A stretch of 64,000 nt of DNA, from assembly GCA_963855995.1 (NCBI GenBank), contig OY979731.1, positions 124,001 to 188,000 of the forward strand, given 5' to 3'. This DNA is from Muricea muricata. Its lineage: Eukaryota > Cnidaria > Anthozoa > Malacalcyonacea > Plexauridae. Both the position numbers and the translations under genes were made by a program. Numbering within the stretch: position 1 is the first letter of the stretch; each line of letters starts with the position of its first letter. Positions 33,957 through 46,626 of the stretch are shown one piece after another. The notes under the pieces are model-generated. The model was not told the DNA's origin, searched no databases, and saw nothing but the letters and a program-made list of their open reading frames with translations.

Positions 33957-36900
33957 CTAAAAAACTAAAAACTAAAAACTAAAAACTAAAAACTAAAAAC
34001 TAAAAACTAAAAACTTAAAACTTAAAACTTAAAACTTAAAACTTAAAACTAAAAACTTAAAACTTAAAACTTAAAACTTAAAACTAAAAACTAAAAACTA
34101 AAAACTAAAAACTTAAAAACTTAAAAACTTAAAACTTAAAACTTAAAAACTAAAAACTTAAAACTTAAAAAGTAAAAACTAAAAACTTAAAAAGTAAAAA
34201 CTAAAAACTTAAAAAGTAAAAACTAAAAACTTAAAAACTTAAAACTTAAAAACTTAAAACTTAAAACTTAAAAACTTAAAACTTAAAACTTAAAACTTAA
34301 AACTTAAAACTTAAAACTTAAAACTTAAAACTTAAAACTTAAAACTTAAAACTTAAAACTTAAAACTTAAAACTTAAAACTTAAAACTTAAAACTTAAAA
34401 CTTAAAACTTAAAACTTAAAACTTAAAACTTAAAACTTAAAACTTAAAACTTAAAACTTAAAACTTAAAACTTAAAACTTAAAACTTAAAACTTAAAACT
34501 TAAAACTTAAAACTTAAAACTTAAAACTTAAAACTAAAAACTAAAAACTTAAAACTTAAAACTAAAAACTAAAAACTAAAAACTTAAAACTTAAAACTTA
34601 AAACTTAAAACTTAAAACTTAAAACTTAAAACTTAAAACTTAAAACTTAAAACTTAAAACTTAAAACTTAAAACTAAAAACTAAAAACTAAAAACTAAAA
34701 ACTTAAAACTTAAAACTTAAAACTTAAAACTTAAAACTTAAAACTTAAAACTTAAAACTAAAAACTTAAAACTTAAAACTAAAAACTTAAAACTTAAAAC
34801 TTAAAAACTTAAAAACTTAAAAACTTAAAACTTAAAACTTAAAAACTTAAAACTTAAAACTTAAAACTTAAAAACTTAAAACTTAAAACTTAAAACTTAA
34901 AACTTAAAACTTAAAACTTAAAACTTAAAACTTAAAACTTAAAACTTAAAACTAAAAACTAAAAACTAAAAACTAAAAACTAAAAACTAAAAACTTAAAA
35001 CTTAAAACTTAAAACTTAAAACTTAAAACTTAAAACTTAAAACTTAAAACTTAAAACTTAAAACTTAAAACTTAAAACTTAAAACTTAAAACTTAAAACT
35101 TAAAACTTAAAACTTAAAACTTAAAACTTAAAACTTAAAACTAAAACTTAAAACTTAAAACTTAAAAACTTAAAACTAAAAACTAAAAACTAAAAACTAA
35201 AAACTTAAAACTTAAAACTTAAAACTTAAAACTTAAAACTTAAAACTTAAAACTTAAAACTTAAAACTTAAAACTTAAAACTTAAAACTTAAAACTTAAA
35301 ACTTAAAACTTAAAAACTTAAAAACTTAAAAACTTAAAACTTAAAACTTAAAACTTAAAACTTAAAACTTAAAACTTAAAACTTAAAACTTAAAACTTAA
35401 AACTTAAAACTTAAAACTTAAAACTTAAAACTTAAAACTTAAAACTTAAAACTTAAAACTTAAAACTTAAAACTTAAAACTTAAAACTTAAAACTTAAAA
35501 CTTAAAACTTAAAACTTAAAACTTAAAACTTAAAACTTAAAACTTAAAACTTAAAACTTAAAACTTAAAACTTAAAACTTAAAACTTAAAACTTAAAACT
35601 TAAAACTTAAAACTTAAAACTTAAAACTTAAAACTTAAAACTTAAAACTTAAAACTTAAAACTTAAAACTTAAAACTTAAAACTTAAAACTTAAAACTTA
35701 AAACTTAAAACTTAAAACTTAAAACTTAAAACTTAAACTTAAAACTTAAAACTTAAAACTTAAAACTTAAAACTTAAAACTTAAAACTTAAAACTTAAAA
35801 CTTAAAACTTAAAACTTAAAACTTAAAACTTAAAACTTAAAACTTAAAACTTAAAACTTAAAACTTAAAACTTAAAACTTAAAACTTAAAACTTAAAACT
35901 TAAAAACTAAAAACTAAAAACTAAAAACTAAAAACTAAAAACTTAAAACTTAAAAACTTAAAACTTAAAACTTAAAACTTAAAACTTAAAACTTAAAACT
36001 TAAAACTTAAAACTTAAAACTTAAAACTTAAAACTTAAAACTTAAAACTTAAAACTTAAAACTTAAAACTTAAAACTTAAAACTTAAAACTTAAAACTTA
36101 AAACTTAAAACTTAAAACTTAAAACTTAAAACTTAAAACTTAAAACTTAAAACTTAAAACTTAAAACTTAAAACTTAAAACTTAAAACTTAAAACTTAAA
36201 ACTTAAAACTTAAACTTAAAACTTAAAACTTAAAACTTAAAACTTAAAACTTAAAACTTAAAACTTAAAAACTTAAAACTTAAAACTTAAAACTTAAAAC
36301 TTAAAACTTAAAACTTAAAACTTAAAACTTAAAACTTAAAACTTAAAACTTAAAACTTAAAACTTAAAACTTAAAACTTAAAACTAAAACTTAAAACTTA
36401 AAACTTAAAACTTAAAAAAACTTAAAACTTAAAACTTAAAACTTAAAACTTAAACTTAAAACTTAAAACTTAAAACTTAAAACTTAAAACTTAAAACTTA
36501 AAACTTAAAACTTAAAACTTAAAACTTAAAACTTAAAACTTAAAACTTAAAACTTAAAACTTAAAACTTAAAACTTAAAACTTAAAACTTAAAACTTAAA
36601 ACTTAAAACTTAAAACTTAAAACTTAAAACTTAAAACTTAAAACTTAAAACTTAAAACTTAAAACTTAAAACTTAAAACTTAAAACTTAAAACTTAAAAC
36701 TTAAAACTTAAAACTTAAAACTTAAAACTTAAAACTTAAAACTTAAAACTTAAAACTTAAAACTTAAAACTTAAAACTTAAAACTTAAAACTTAAAACTT
36801 AAAACTTAAAACTTAAAACTTAAAACTTAAAACTTAAAACTTAAAACTTAAAACTTAAAACTTAAAACTTAAAACTTAAAACTTAAAACTTAAAACTTAA

Positions 36901-38100
36901 AACTTAAAACTTAAAACTTAAAACTTAAAACTTAAAACTTAAAACTTAAAACTTAAAACTTAAAACTTAAAACTTAAAACTTAAAACTTAAAACTTAAAA
37001 CTTAAAACTTAAAACTTAAAACTTAAAACTTAAAACTAAAAACTAAAAACTTAAAACTAAAAACTAAAAACTAAAAACTTAAAACTTAAAACTTAAAACT
37101 TAAAACTTAAAACTTAAAACTTAAAACTTAAAACTTAAAACTTAAAACTTAAAACTTAAAACTTAAAACTTAAAACTTAAAACTTAAAACTTAAAACTTA
37201 AAACTTAAAACTTAAAACTTAAAACTTAAAACTTAAAACTTAAAACTTAAAACTTAAAACTTAAAACTTAAAACTTAAAACTTAAAACTTAAAACTTAAA
37301 ACTTAAAACTTAAAACTTAAAACTTAAAACTTAAAACTTAAAACTTAAAACTTAAAACTTAAAACTTAAAACTTAAAACTTAAAACTTAAAACTTAAAAC
37401 TTAAAACTTAAAACTTAAAACTTAAAACTTAAAACTTAAAACTTAAAACTTAAAACTTAAAACTTAAAACTTAAAACTTAAAACTTAAAACTTAAAACTT
37501 AAAACTTAAAACTTAAAACTTAAAACTTAAAACTTAAAACTTAAAACTTAAAACTTAAAACTTAAAACTTAAAACTTAAAACTTAAAACTTAAAACTTAA
37601 AACTTAAAACTTAAAACTTAAAACTTAAAACTTAAAACTTAAAACTTAAAACTTAAAACTTAAAACTTAAAACTTAAAACTTAAAACTTAAAACTTAAAA
37701 CTTAAAACTTAAAACTTAAAACTTAAAACTTAAAACTTAAAACTTAAAACTTAAAACTTAAAACTTAAAACTTAAAACTTAAAACTTAAAACTTAAAACT
37801 TAAAACTTAAAACTTAAAACTTAAAACTTAAAACTTAAAACTTAAAACTTAAAACTTAAAACTTAAAACTTAAAACTTAAAACTTAAAACTTAAAACTTA
37901 AAACTTAAAACTTAAAACTTAAAACTTAAAACTTAAAACTTAAAACTTAAAACTTAAAACTTAAAACTTAAAACTTAAAACTAAAAACTAAAAACTAAAA
38001 ACTTAAAACTTAAAACTTAAAACTTAAAACTTAAAACTTAAAACTTAAAACTTAAAACTTAAAACTTAAAACTTAAAACTTAAAACTTAAAACTTAAACT
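33957..38100 (+). repeat. AAAACTT heptamer array, ~4.1 kb
   Basis: About 590 heptamers, overwhelmingly CTTAAAA, with islands of CTAAAAA (e.g. 33957-34010, 34955-34990, 37037-37080) and a few 8-mers or 6-mers. The + strand contains almost no G over 4 kb. There are no G-triplets on either strand, so it is not a canonical telomere repeat. Confidence 0.97.
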
Positions 38101-38101
38101 T

Positions 38102-38170
38102 AAGAAAATATTGTCCTGATTGGGCCTTTGAAGGTTTCTGGGTTTAATTCCTGGAGCAATATTTTTTAAC
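38102..38170 (+). repeat. Junction sequence J, copy 2
   Basis: AATATTGTCCTGATTGGGCC, then GGGTTTAATTCCTGGAGCA and ATATTTTTT. Its ends AATATTG and CAATATT are exact inverted complements. It sits between the heptamer array and the degenerate AAGTAACTTAA array. Confidence 0.9.
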
Positions 38171-38440
38171 TGAATTGCATTAACTTAACTTAAGTAACTT
38201 AAGTAAGTCATTTAACTTGACTCAAGTAACATAACCTAACTTAAGTAATTTAACTTAACTTAAGCAAGTTAACTTAGCTTAACTTAACTTAAGTAACTTA
38301 ACTTAAGTAGCTTAACTCAACTTAATTTAACTTAAGTAAATTAACTCAAGTTAACTTAAGCAACTTAACTTAACTCGACTCAACTCAACTCAAGTAACTT
38401 AACTTAAGTAACTTAACTTAAGTCACTTAACTTTACTTAA
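38171..38440 (+). repeat. Degenerate AAGTAACTTAACTT array
   Basis: Imperfect repeats of TTAACTTAAGTAACTTAA bounded on both sides by junction sequence J. Confidence 0.85.
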
Positions 38441-38492
38441 GAAATTATTGTCCTGATTGGGCCTTTGAATGGTTCCTGGAGCAATATTTATT
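38441..38492 (+). repeat. Junction sequence J, copy 3 (shortened)
   Basis: ATTATTGTCCTGATTGGGCC, then TTTGAATGG and TTCCTGGAGCAATATTTAT. It lacks about 12 internal bases compared with copy 2. It is followed by AT-rich sequence. Confidence 0.85.
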
Positions 38493-38868
38493 ATAAATAT
38501 ATAAAAGAAATATAAAAATATGTAAGTATAAAAAATATATAATTATAAAAAAATATATATGTATAAAGAAAATATTAAAGATATATAAGTATAAAAAAAT
38601 ATATGTTTAAAAAACATGTGAAAATAAGTAAGTTTATAATAACTATTAGTATATTTGCTTTTTAAGTATATTAAATTTAAAAGTGTACAAAAGTACAAGT
38701 ATATGAAGTTTTTATAGTAAGTTGATGTGTATTAAGTACACAAGTATAAGTATAATAGGTATACAAATATAATAAGTATAAGTTTGTGAGTAATATATAT
38801 ATAAGTATATATTTATTCAATAATTATAAGTAGATATATATTGAATAGATATGTACATATGACATTGC
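38493..38868. repeat. AT-rich TATAAGTATA-type low-complexity DNA
   Basis: Recurrent ATATAAGTATAAAAA words with no fixed period. No coding signal. Confidence 0.7.
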
Positions 38869-39245
38869 TTTAATATACTTCAAGAAAATTAAACTTGCTT
38901 CATGTTGAATCTTCTCACATATACTTCAGTGAAATGAAACATGCTTCAAGTTCAGTCAACTTTGATATACCTCAGTAATGTTAAGAATGCTTAAACTGCA
39001 GTAAACTTTTATATACTTCAAAATAATTTATAAGTAATGTTTTTTTTTGTATTTCCTTAAGTTGTCTGCTTGTCGTTGTTTTTTTTATATGCTTCACCAC
39101 AGTTAAACAGGCTTCAAATTCAATTTAAGTCTATTATATACTTCTGTCAAGTTGAACATGGCTCTAGTTTATGTACTTTGATATACTTGAGAACAGTTAA
39201 ACACCCTTCAAATTCGATCAACTTAGATACACTTCAGTTCAGTAA
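38869..39245 (+). repeat. Degenerate ~55-bp tandem repeat
   Basis: Repeated words TATACTTCA, then GTTAAACATGCTTCAA and GTTCAGTCAACTTT, at least six times with many substitutions and a break near 39020-39080. Confidence 0.7.
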
Positions 39246-39990
39246 ATAATAAACTTACAGGGGGTTACCACAAAATTATTTTTTAATTTAATATTCACCA
39301 TACAAATTACAAACAAAAAATTTGAACTTGTTAAACATGCTTTAAGTGTATATTATAAATCGACACCTATTTCATAAACAACTTGTGTAAAAAATTATAC
39401 ATCATTAATATTGATCATGAAAGACATAATTCTTACTTGTGTCAACATTGCGAAGAAGCATTGAGTACTCGTTTGAGCCACACACTAAATAATGTTATCA
39501 CAACTCCCAATAAGAATATGATTAATAAACAGCTATTCCATAAAAATCTTGATGCTTAATAAATATGGATTGATTTTGTGACAAGCAGGGATACTCCCTG
39601 CTACTCTATTGAGGATCATGATAAACAAGTAGAAAATAAAACTGAAATATTATATAACAACACTAAGTTAAACTAAAACCTAGTTAAAAAAGCACCCATT
39701 TTGTCTTGCATATTCAATCTCAAAGATTTTTTTAATGAACTGGCCATGTGTATTTATGATAAAGTTATTGGAATTTGTGTATTTTACCAGCTTTATACAA
39801 GCTTTTCTTGGTGCTTGTTGAAAGGCTGAAGTAATCAAAGTTGGATATGCACTTTTGGCTTGGAAATAAAAATTGTTGAGATATTATTCTTTTAGTTGTC
39901 AATTATCTTTCTGTTCCGGTTCTGTGTATAGCTCGTAGCTGTTCATTCTGTCTATATCCACCTAGTAATTTAGCCATTCATTCTTTCATG
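39246..39990. other. AT-rich stretch without recognised content
   Basis: No exons, long frames or clear repeats were seen. Confidence 0.4.
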
Positions 39991-40575
39991 TCTTATGCAT
40001 GCCCTATTAGCAAAGTCTAATTTGTGATCATTTACCCATATATTAAATCTCATTTTTGCCCTATGGCTATATACGAAACTCTTGGTGTTCATTTACGCAT
40101 TTATTAAATCTTTTCTTTCATACGGTTACAAAATCTTTTTGTGATCATATACCAGTATATTAATCTCATTTTTGTTGCCTGGCAATATAAACACCTTTTG
40201 TGATCATTTACCACTCTGTTTGAAATATATCATGGGTTGTATGTCTATATAAATTCTTTTGGTAATAATTTACCCATATATTGAATCTTATTTGTGTTGT
40301 ATGCCTATATAAACTGTTCTCAGATATGTTAAATCTCATTTTTGTTGCCTTTTGTGATCATTTATCACTCTGTTAAAAATATCTTATAAGTCGTTTTGTT
40401 CCTTGGCTACATAAACTCGCACGACTATAGAAAATCTCTTTTCTGTTGAATGAATGACTATATAATAACTCTTTGGGTGGTCATTTCTCAATATGTTGAA
40501 TCTATTTTGCATGGCTATATAAACTTTTCTTGATATTATATCTCTTTGTCTGCTATATAAACTTACCTTCACAAT
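39991..40575 (+). repeat. Degenerate ~60-bp tandem repeat, left part
   Basis: Units consist of TATATAAACTCTTTTG, GTGATCATTTACCCATAT and ATTAAATCTCATTTTTGTTG, about 60 bp each with frequent indels. The same units resume at 41815. Confidence 0.8.
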
Positions 40576-41815
40576 AAATGCCAGCCATTAAAAGACAACC
40601 ACATGGCGAGGGTCGTTCGAAATTTTACCATCTCGATTCTAGAACAAAAGGTAAACCCACATTTAAAAACACTTTTCTACCGAATTATAATCTACGCTTA
40701 TTGAAACAAGGTATACTTCAGTCAAATAGCAGCCACAACGAAAGTAAATTACCTTCCCAGACAATACTCTTTACTTTGAAAGCCAAGCCCAACTCATATT
40801 TTGCCATCTTCGGAAAACGCTAAAACAACGTTTAAAACGTGAACGCGATAAGTTAGAAACGTTCAAAAGTCAAACACACCTCTTTCAACATCGTCTTTAA
40901 CTTAAATAAACGAACCGACGACTATGGCGACGAGGATAATTTTACCTTATTGTCTCACTTATTCAACCAACCCATACTTTACTCAAATAAAAGCTATCGA
41001 AAAGTAAATTACCTCTTACGACAAATCTTTATCTTAAAAGCCAGCCACAAACACCATCGCCATCGCACGTACTCTACAAGAATGACAAATTCAAACATGG
41101 CGACCGTCCTTCTAAATCTACGTCTCGAGGAGAAGCTAAAACAACATTTACAAGCAGAATTGTGCGACGAAAAATTACAAATTAACTTTAAGTAACAACA
41201 ATCAACGTTCTACTTTGCTTAAAGCAACCATAAAATCCATAAAATCACCATTTGAAGAACAAAATACGTTACCTATTTCTCTTGCTTGCAGCACGATTTA
41301 TAAAACTTTCTGTGACGACTGTCTCCCTTATAAAGTTAGAAACATGTGACTTCATTTGCATTTCTCAACCCAAGCGAAAAGCAGGGTGGGTAGATTTTAT
41401 GAATAAATAAGCCAAAGTACCATCGAAATGACAAAGAGAACAAAAGGCAAATACAAAGGAAAACAATGAGCATTGTCAAGTGTTTGGCTTATTTATGCAG
41501 AAATCTATCAACCCTGGCAAAAAGATATGTTGAAAGCCCTGTCCAACTTCCACCCCCACACCAGTGGGATTTAGTGTAATTTATTGAGGTCAAAGATCAA
41601 CATTAACAACGCACATGCACAAATTTTTTAACTTAATCTGGATTGTTCGCCCCAGTACAAGATGCTACACATTTCCTCTACAAAACGAAAACCAACAATC
41701 AAAGCCAGCACACATAACTTCACCAAATTTTAGACAGGAAGTTCACATTTCAAAAAGAGGACAAAAATATTAAAAAGTAATGACGCAACAACACTGAGAT
41801 TTAAACCCATGGATA
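40576..41815 (+). repeat. ~1.25-kb dispersed element, copy A
   Basis: It interrupts the 60-bp array and is collinear with 45230-46626. Shared words: GACAACCACATGGCGAG / GACAGCCACCACATGGTGAG, TCTCGATTCT, ATACTTCAGTCAAAT, ACAACGAAAGTAAATTACC, CATGGCGACCGTCCTT and GTGACTTCATTTGCATTTCT. No frame is conserved between the copies. Its right end (GAGATTTAAACCC) corresponds to the decayed B-box side of the tRNA-like end of copy B. Confidence 0.75.
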
Positions 41816-42985
41816 CATAAACCTTTTTGGTGATAATTTTGCCACCATATATTAAAATATTTTTTGTTTCATATATAAACTCTTTTTGCAAGTATTTACC
41901 CATCTATTAAAGCATCGTTTGCGTTGTATGGCCACATAAACTCATTTGGTGATCATTTACCCATATATTAAATCTCATTTTTGTTGCCTGGCTATACAAA
42001 CTCCTTTTGTGATCATTTATCACCCTGTTTAAAATATTTCATGGGTTTTATGGCTATAAAAAATATTTCATGGGTTTTACAGCTATGTAAACTCTTTTGG
42101 TAATCGCTTACCAGTATATTAAATCACATTTTGGTTGCTTGGCTAAACAAAATTTTTGGGGGTCATTTATGCGTGTTTTAAATCTCGTTTTTGTTGCTTC
42201 GCTATATAAACTCGCACAAGTATAGAAAATCTCTTTTCTGTTGCATGACTATATAATAACTTTTTGGTGATCATTTCTCTATATGTTAAATCTATTTTTG
42301 TGTTCCATGGCCATATAAACTTTTCTTGTAATCATTTACACATATATTAAATCTCTTCTCTGCTCCATGACTGTACAATAACTCTTTTGGTGATTATTTA
42401 CCCATATATTAAAATATCGTTTGTGTTGTCTGGCTACATAAATTCTTTTGGGGATCATTTACCCATCATATTAAATCTATTTGTGTTGCATGCCTACATA
42501 AACTTTTTTTGTCATCTTTTACACATGTTAAATCTCATTTTTGTCGCTTGGCTACAGGAACACGCACGAATATAGAAAATTTCTTTCTGTTGCATAACTA
42601 TATAACTCTTTTGGTGATCATTTCTCCATATGGTAAATTTATTTTTGTGTTTTCTTGTGTTACCCATCTATCAAAATATCGTTTGTGTTGTATGGCTATT
42701 TAAACTCCATTTGTGATCAATTACCCATCTATTAAATCTTTTTAATTTTTTCACATGGTCACATAGAGTCTTTTTGTGATCATATACCAGTATACTAAAT
42801 CTTATTTTTATTGCCTGGCTATATAAAATCCTTTTGTGATCATTTACCCATCTATTTAAAATATTTTTGGGGTTGTATGTTCATATAAACTCTTTGATGA
42901 TCGTTTACTCATATATTAATCTTATTTGTATTGCCTGGCTATATATGTTCTTTTGATGTTCTTTCACTCATCTATTAAATTTTTT
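41816..42985 (+). repeat. Degenerate ~60-bp tandem repeat, right part
   Basis: Continuation of the array at 39991-40575 with the same words (ATAAACTCTTTTGGTGATC, ATTTACCCATATATTAAA, TGTTGCATGGC). Confidence 0.8.
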
Positions 42986-44095
42986 CTAGTACTGAAGTGG
43001 CTTCATTTAAGCTCTTTTTACATTTTACTTTTAACTTTATATTTTTTTCATTTTTTAATCTCGCCATAACTAAAAACGCAGTGAGTATTTTGATAGGAAA
43101 ACAGATTCCATTTTCTTTCAATTACTTTGCATTTTTTTTTGTAAATGTGGTGTGTTGCACAACTAAACTGTATACAATAGTCTAACTATACATACACTGT
43201 TCGTCGCGGGCCCTAGCCGCCGCGCATTATAATACCATGAATATGGCATCTCGTCGTGCCCCTAACTTAACCTAACCTAGTGCATGTCGCACCTACGAGG
43301 TACCATAAACAGGGGTCGAACATTTACATCTTTCGTCGTTGTCTGCGTTGCCCCACACCAAGAGAAACCTAGACACTGGTAGCGGACTTCATCATGAAGC
43401 TAGCCCGGATAACCAATGTGCATGCTTTTACCTGCTCCGGAAGATTCATTGAAAGGGCCCCCTCTTCTTCTTGTATTTTACACAGCTTCTCTCTTTTTAC
43501 GGGTACCACTTGTACGCTCTACCAATGGGTACCATTTGTACCCTCCTAACCCCAAGGAAAACATTGCCAGTTTTTTGTGAACCAAGGTTGATTACTTCTG
43601 CACTGTCAGCATTTAAAATGCTAGAACATTCTTTGTTTTTCAATCAATCAAAATCTGGCAAAGCTTTACTTGCGCACATCCTAGGTCTGGTCATCCTGTC
43701 TAAACTAATGCACCATGCCCTAACGCTCACTTTCCACCAGCCAAATATATTCACGCAAGGCAGAACCAAAAATTCTGCAAGAAAGTAAAGCCAATCACGT
43801 TGGTAAGACAGTGATTTCCTTTTTTCGTGAACAAATTTGCCAAATGAAAAACGACTCTTGTGCCTAAGTGGAAGAAAGGGGTGGAATTTTGGAAAAACCC
43901 TAGGGTCGAAAATTCTGCAAGCCAAATTACTGACAATACATAAACTCACTCGGCCTTTCGAATCACCTTGATGACGCATTCCTTCTATTATTCACATTTA
44001 CACCCTCTTCTACAAAAAGAACAGAAACATCTTTAATTATTCGATACAGTTGATTAAAATTGACTTTCTAAAACAACATATCTTATAAGTTGAAA
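42986..44095. other. Intergenic stretch without recognised genes
   Basis: The longest frames here (105 and 111 codons, overlapping on opposite strands near 43471-43979) resemble no family I know. GGGTACCA-TTGTACCCTCC-like words recur near 43500-43545, and AAAATTCTGCAAG occurs twice (43767 and 43909). Confidence 0.4.
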
Positions 44096-44097
44096 TA

Positions 44098-45174
44098 GTT
44101 GACCTGCATCTAAGGACATATGCAGACTTAGATTCATTTATGCAATGTCTTTCGTCAAAATCCAAGATCTGATTGGTTTTGTTAGTGAATATATGCTAAT
44201 TTCGACCTAGAGGACTTCAAGCCACTATATACATATCGGCGAAAATTAGTGCTTGCTCAGCAAATTGAATTGCCTGGCTGATATCTAGCAAGCTGAAGCA
44301 TAATATATACATATGTATCATGATTACGTAAATAATTTCCCCAGGATAACAGAATAATTGGTACGCATTTTCAGTTATGCCTGTTCCACTTTTGCACTGC
44401 CAATACGCAATCCAGAAAATGCATAAAAAATTGCTTCGCAAAGTATTTTGAATAGATAAGCAAAGATAAGCATGGATTCTATTGTACGTTAGGCTATTTA
44501 AAACGTCGGATTTTGAGCGCGATGAGGTAATGAGAGTTTCGTTCCTCATTAACCATTTTTTGAAAATTCTTCTTTTAAAACAAGCGTAACTTGCAATAAT
44601 GCCCCTTCTTTAACAGACGTAAGTTGTCTGTATAATTAACTTGGCAACTTATTGCAGTCATACCTGCAGGATTCTATAGCCATATGCTGTGAAGCATTAC
44701 TTGAGTGCAAATGATTTTGAATGATATATGCATGAAACAACTTCATTGTGCTTACACATTTGTTGAAAATAAAGAGTACTTTAAATTTGTGGCTGTGAAT
44801 TAATCGAGATTGCAAACACGAACTAATAGACTATACAAAAGCCTAGGACCGGCGAAGGTATTTAGTCGCACATTCAATACATATAAACTGAATAATTATT
44901 ATTTATATGTATTGTAGAGAACCCGTCTTCTCCTCCTATTTTGCGACCTAGGAGAAATATTGCGCATTCATTAGATCAACCATCAGTAAAAGATAATTTC
45001 AAAAGACCCACTTTTGCACGATATACACAGAAGACACCCATGTACTGATCTACATTCGATGTATTTAACGAAGTATTTTGCCTAAAGCATGCAAATTCAG
45101 CAGCGGCAACCACTAACAATTGATGATATTAATGAGGCAATAATGAGGCCATATGTCCTTAGATGCAGGTCAAC
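44098..45174. mobile_element. TA-flanked DNA element with 25-bp TIRs
   Basis: GTTGACCTGCATCTAAGG plus ACATATG at the left is repeated exactly inverted at the right (CATATGTCCTTAGATGCA plus GGTCAAC). Each end is flanked by TA, the target duplication expected of Tc1/mariner-type elements. The 1,077-bp interior has no transposase-like frame (the longest is 110 codons on the -, unrecognised), so this is probably a non-autonomous element. Confidence 0.85.
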
Positions 45175-45229
45175 TAATATGACAGAGGCAAATTTGAAAC
45201 ATATTATGAATTCCATTCCCCATTCATAA

Positions 45230-46626
45230 AGGCATAAATCGAGCTATACTTTGCTCAAATAAAACCTACAAGGAAAGTATATTACCTTTTTAATCTTCAC
45301 ATGAAACGCCAGCTATGAAAGACAGCCACCACATGGTGAGCACGGTTCGGAATTTTCCATCTCGATTCTCGAATGAAAGATAGATCCACAATTAAAAACA
45401 CATTTCACAGCAATTATATTTAATTAAGGCGTATTAACACAAGCTATACTTCAGTGAAGTAAAAACTACAACGAAAGCAAATTGCCTTCCCGGACATGCG
45501 TTTCGTCCACACATTGAAAGCCAGCCACAAACAAGGCCAGTCTCTATGGCAAATTCAAACAAATTTAAACTCTACCGTCTTGAAGAAAAGCTTGTCTTGC
45601 GACGAATTTAAAATAATATGGCAACGACGATAATTTTACTTAATCGTTTTACGTATTTAAACAACCTTTACTTCACTCAAATAAAGCAAATTACCTTTTA
45701 AGACAGTCAATCTTCAACTCAAAGGCGAGCCACAAAGTCAATCGCTAGCGTACTGTACAACAAACGCCTACAAGAAAGACAAATTCAAACATGGCGACCG
45801 TCCTTTCTAAATTTACCCTCACGAAGAGATGCTTAAAATCACATTTACAAAGACAATTTAGGGAATAAAAATTCCAAATTACCTTCAAACAACAACAATC
45901 AACGTTCTTCTTAGCTTTAAGCAGCCATAAAATCCGTGATTTAAAAAAAAAATTCTAAAAGAACCTTGCACTCTGTCTTGCACGATGGTCCACCACGTTG
46001 TATAAATTTTTCTGTGACGTGTCCAGTTGGATCACGTGACTTCATTTGCATTTCTCCAAAGAAGTTATAAGATAGATTGAAAAGCCCCTGTCCACTCACA
46101 CCCCCCCTGACTGACCAAGTGTGATATAGACAATGACTTTGATTGGGGCTAGGCCCAAGGGAAGTAACGGACTTCGCCCCGCTCGCAGACAGTGCCCCCA
46201 CACTTAACCATCGAAGGGTGATCAGCCCGTTGATGCAAACTTTCAGGGACAACTTACAACAAACGTGTATCGTATTTATCTAATTTAGTACAGCAACACT
46301 CTAAACATTGTGGGAGCCTCTTCACGCAGATACGCTATCAGAATTAGCAGCGCGCATGTGCAGTATATATTACACACGTTGCTCTATACAAACCATGAAT
46401 TATCAGGATCGTTCGCAATATTTAAATATCAAATATATATTAAATAACGAAACAAAAACGAGCAGTTAAAACCAACACCCACAACTTCATGAAAACTTCA
46501 GGTAGAAAGCTCGCATTTAAAAAAGGAGAAAAAAAATGAAAGAAATCATAAAGCAGGACTGGGATTCGAACCCGCACCAAAAGAACGTGGGCTAGCTCGA
46601 CGACCACTTGGCCAAACGGGCTAAAA
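45230..46626 (+). repeat. ~1.4-kb dispersed element, copy B
   Basis: Collinear with copy A at 40576-41815 over most of its length. Two internal stretches with CATGGCGACCGTCCTT and GAAAGCCAGCCACAAAC are best kept. It ends at the right in a tRNA-like sequence on the - strand. Confidence 0.75.
46556..46626 (-). tRNA. tRNA-like sequence (probably SINE head or tRNA relic)
   Basis: On the - strand it carries a perfect A box (TGGCCAAGTGG) and B box (GGGTTCGAATCCC) at tRNA-like spacing. The acceptor arms GCCCGTT and TCCTGC do not pair, and the T stem has two mismatches, so a working tRNA is unlikely. The related copy A has lost the B box. Best read as the polymerase III promoter part of a tRNA-derived repeat. 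Confidence 0.5.

Noticed and set aside
33957..38100. Telomere or interstitial telomere repeat
   Set aside because: The heptamer lacks G-triplets on either strand and is flanked by other arrays rather than a chromosome end.
43471..43979. Overlapping 105- and 111-codon frames on opposite strands
   Set aside because: Length is compatible with chance, and no motif was recognised.
46556..46626. Functional tRNA gene
   Set aside because: The A and B boxes are good, but the acceptor arm does not pair and the T stem has mismatches.
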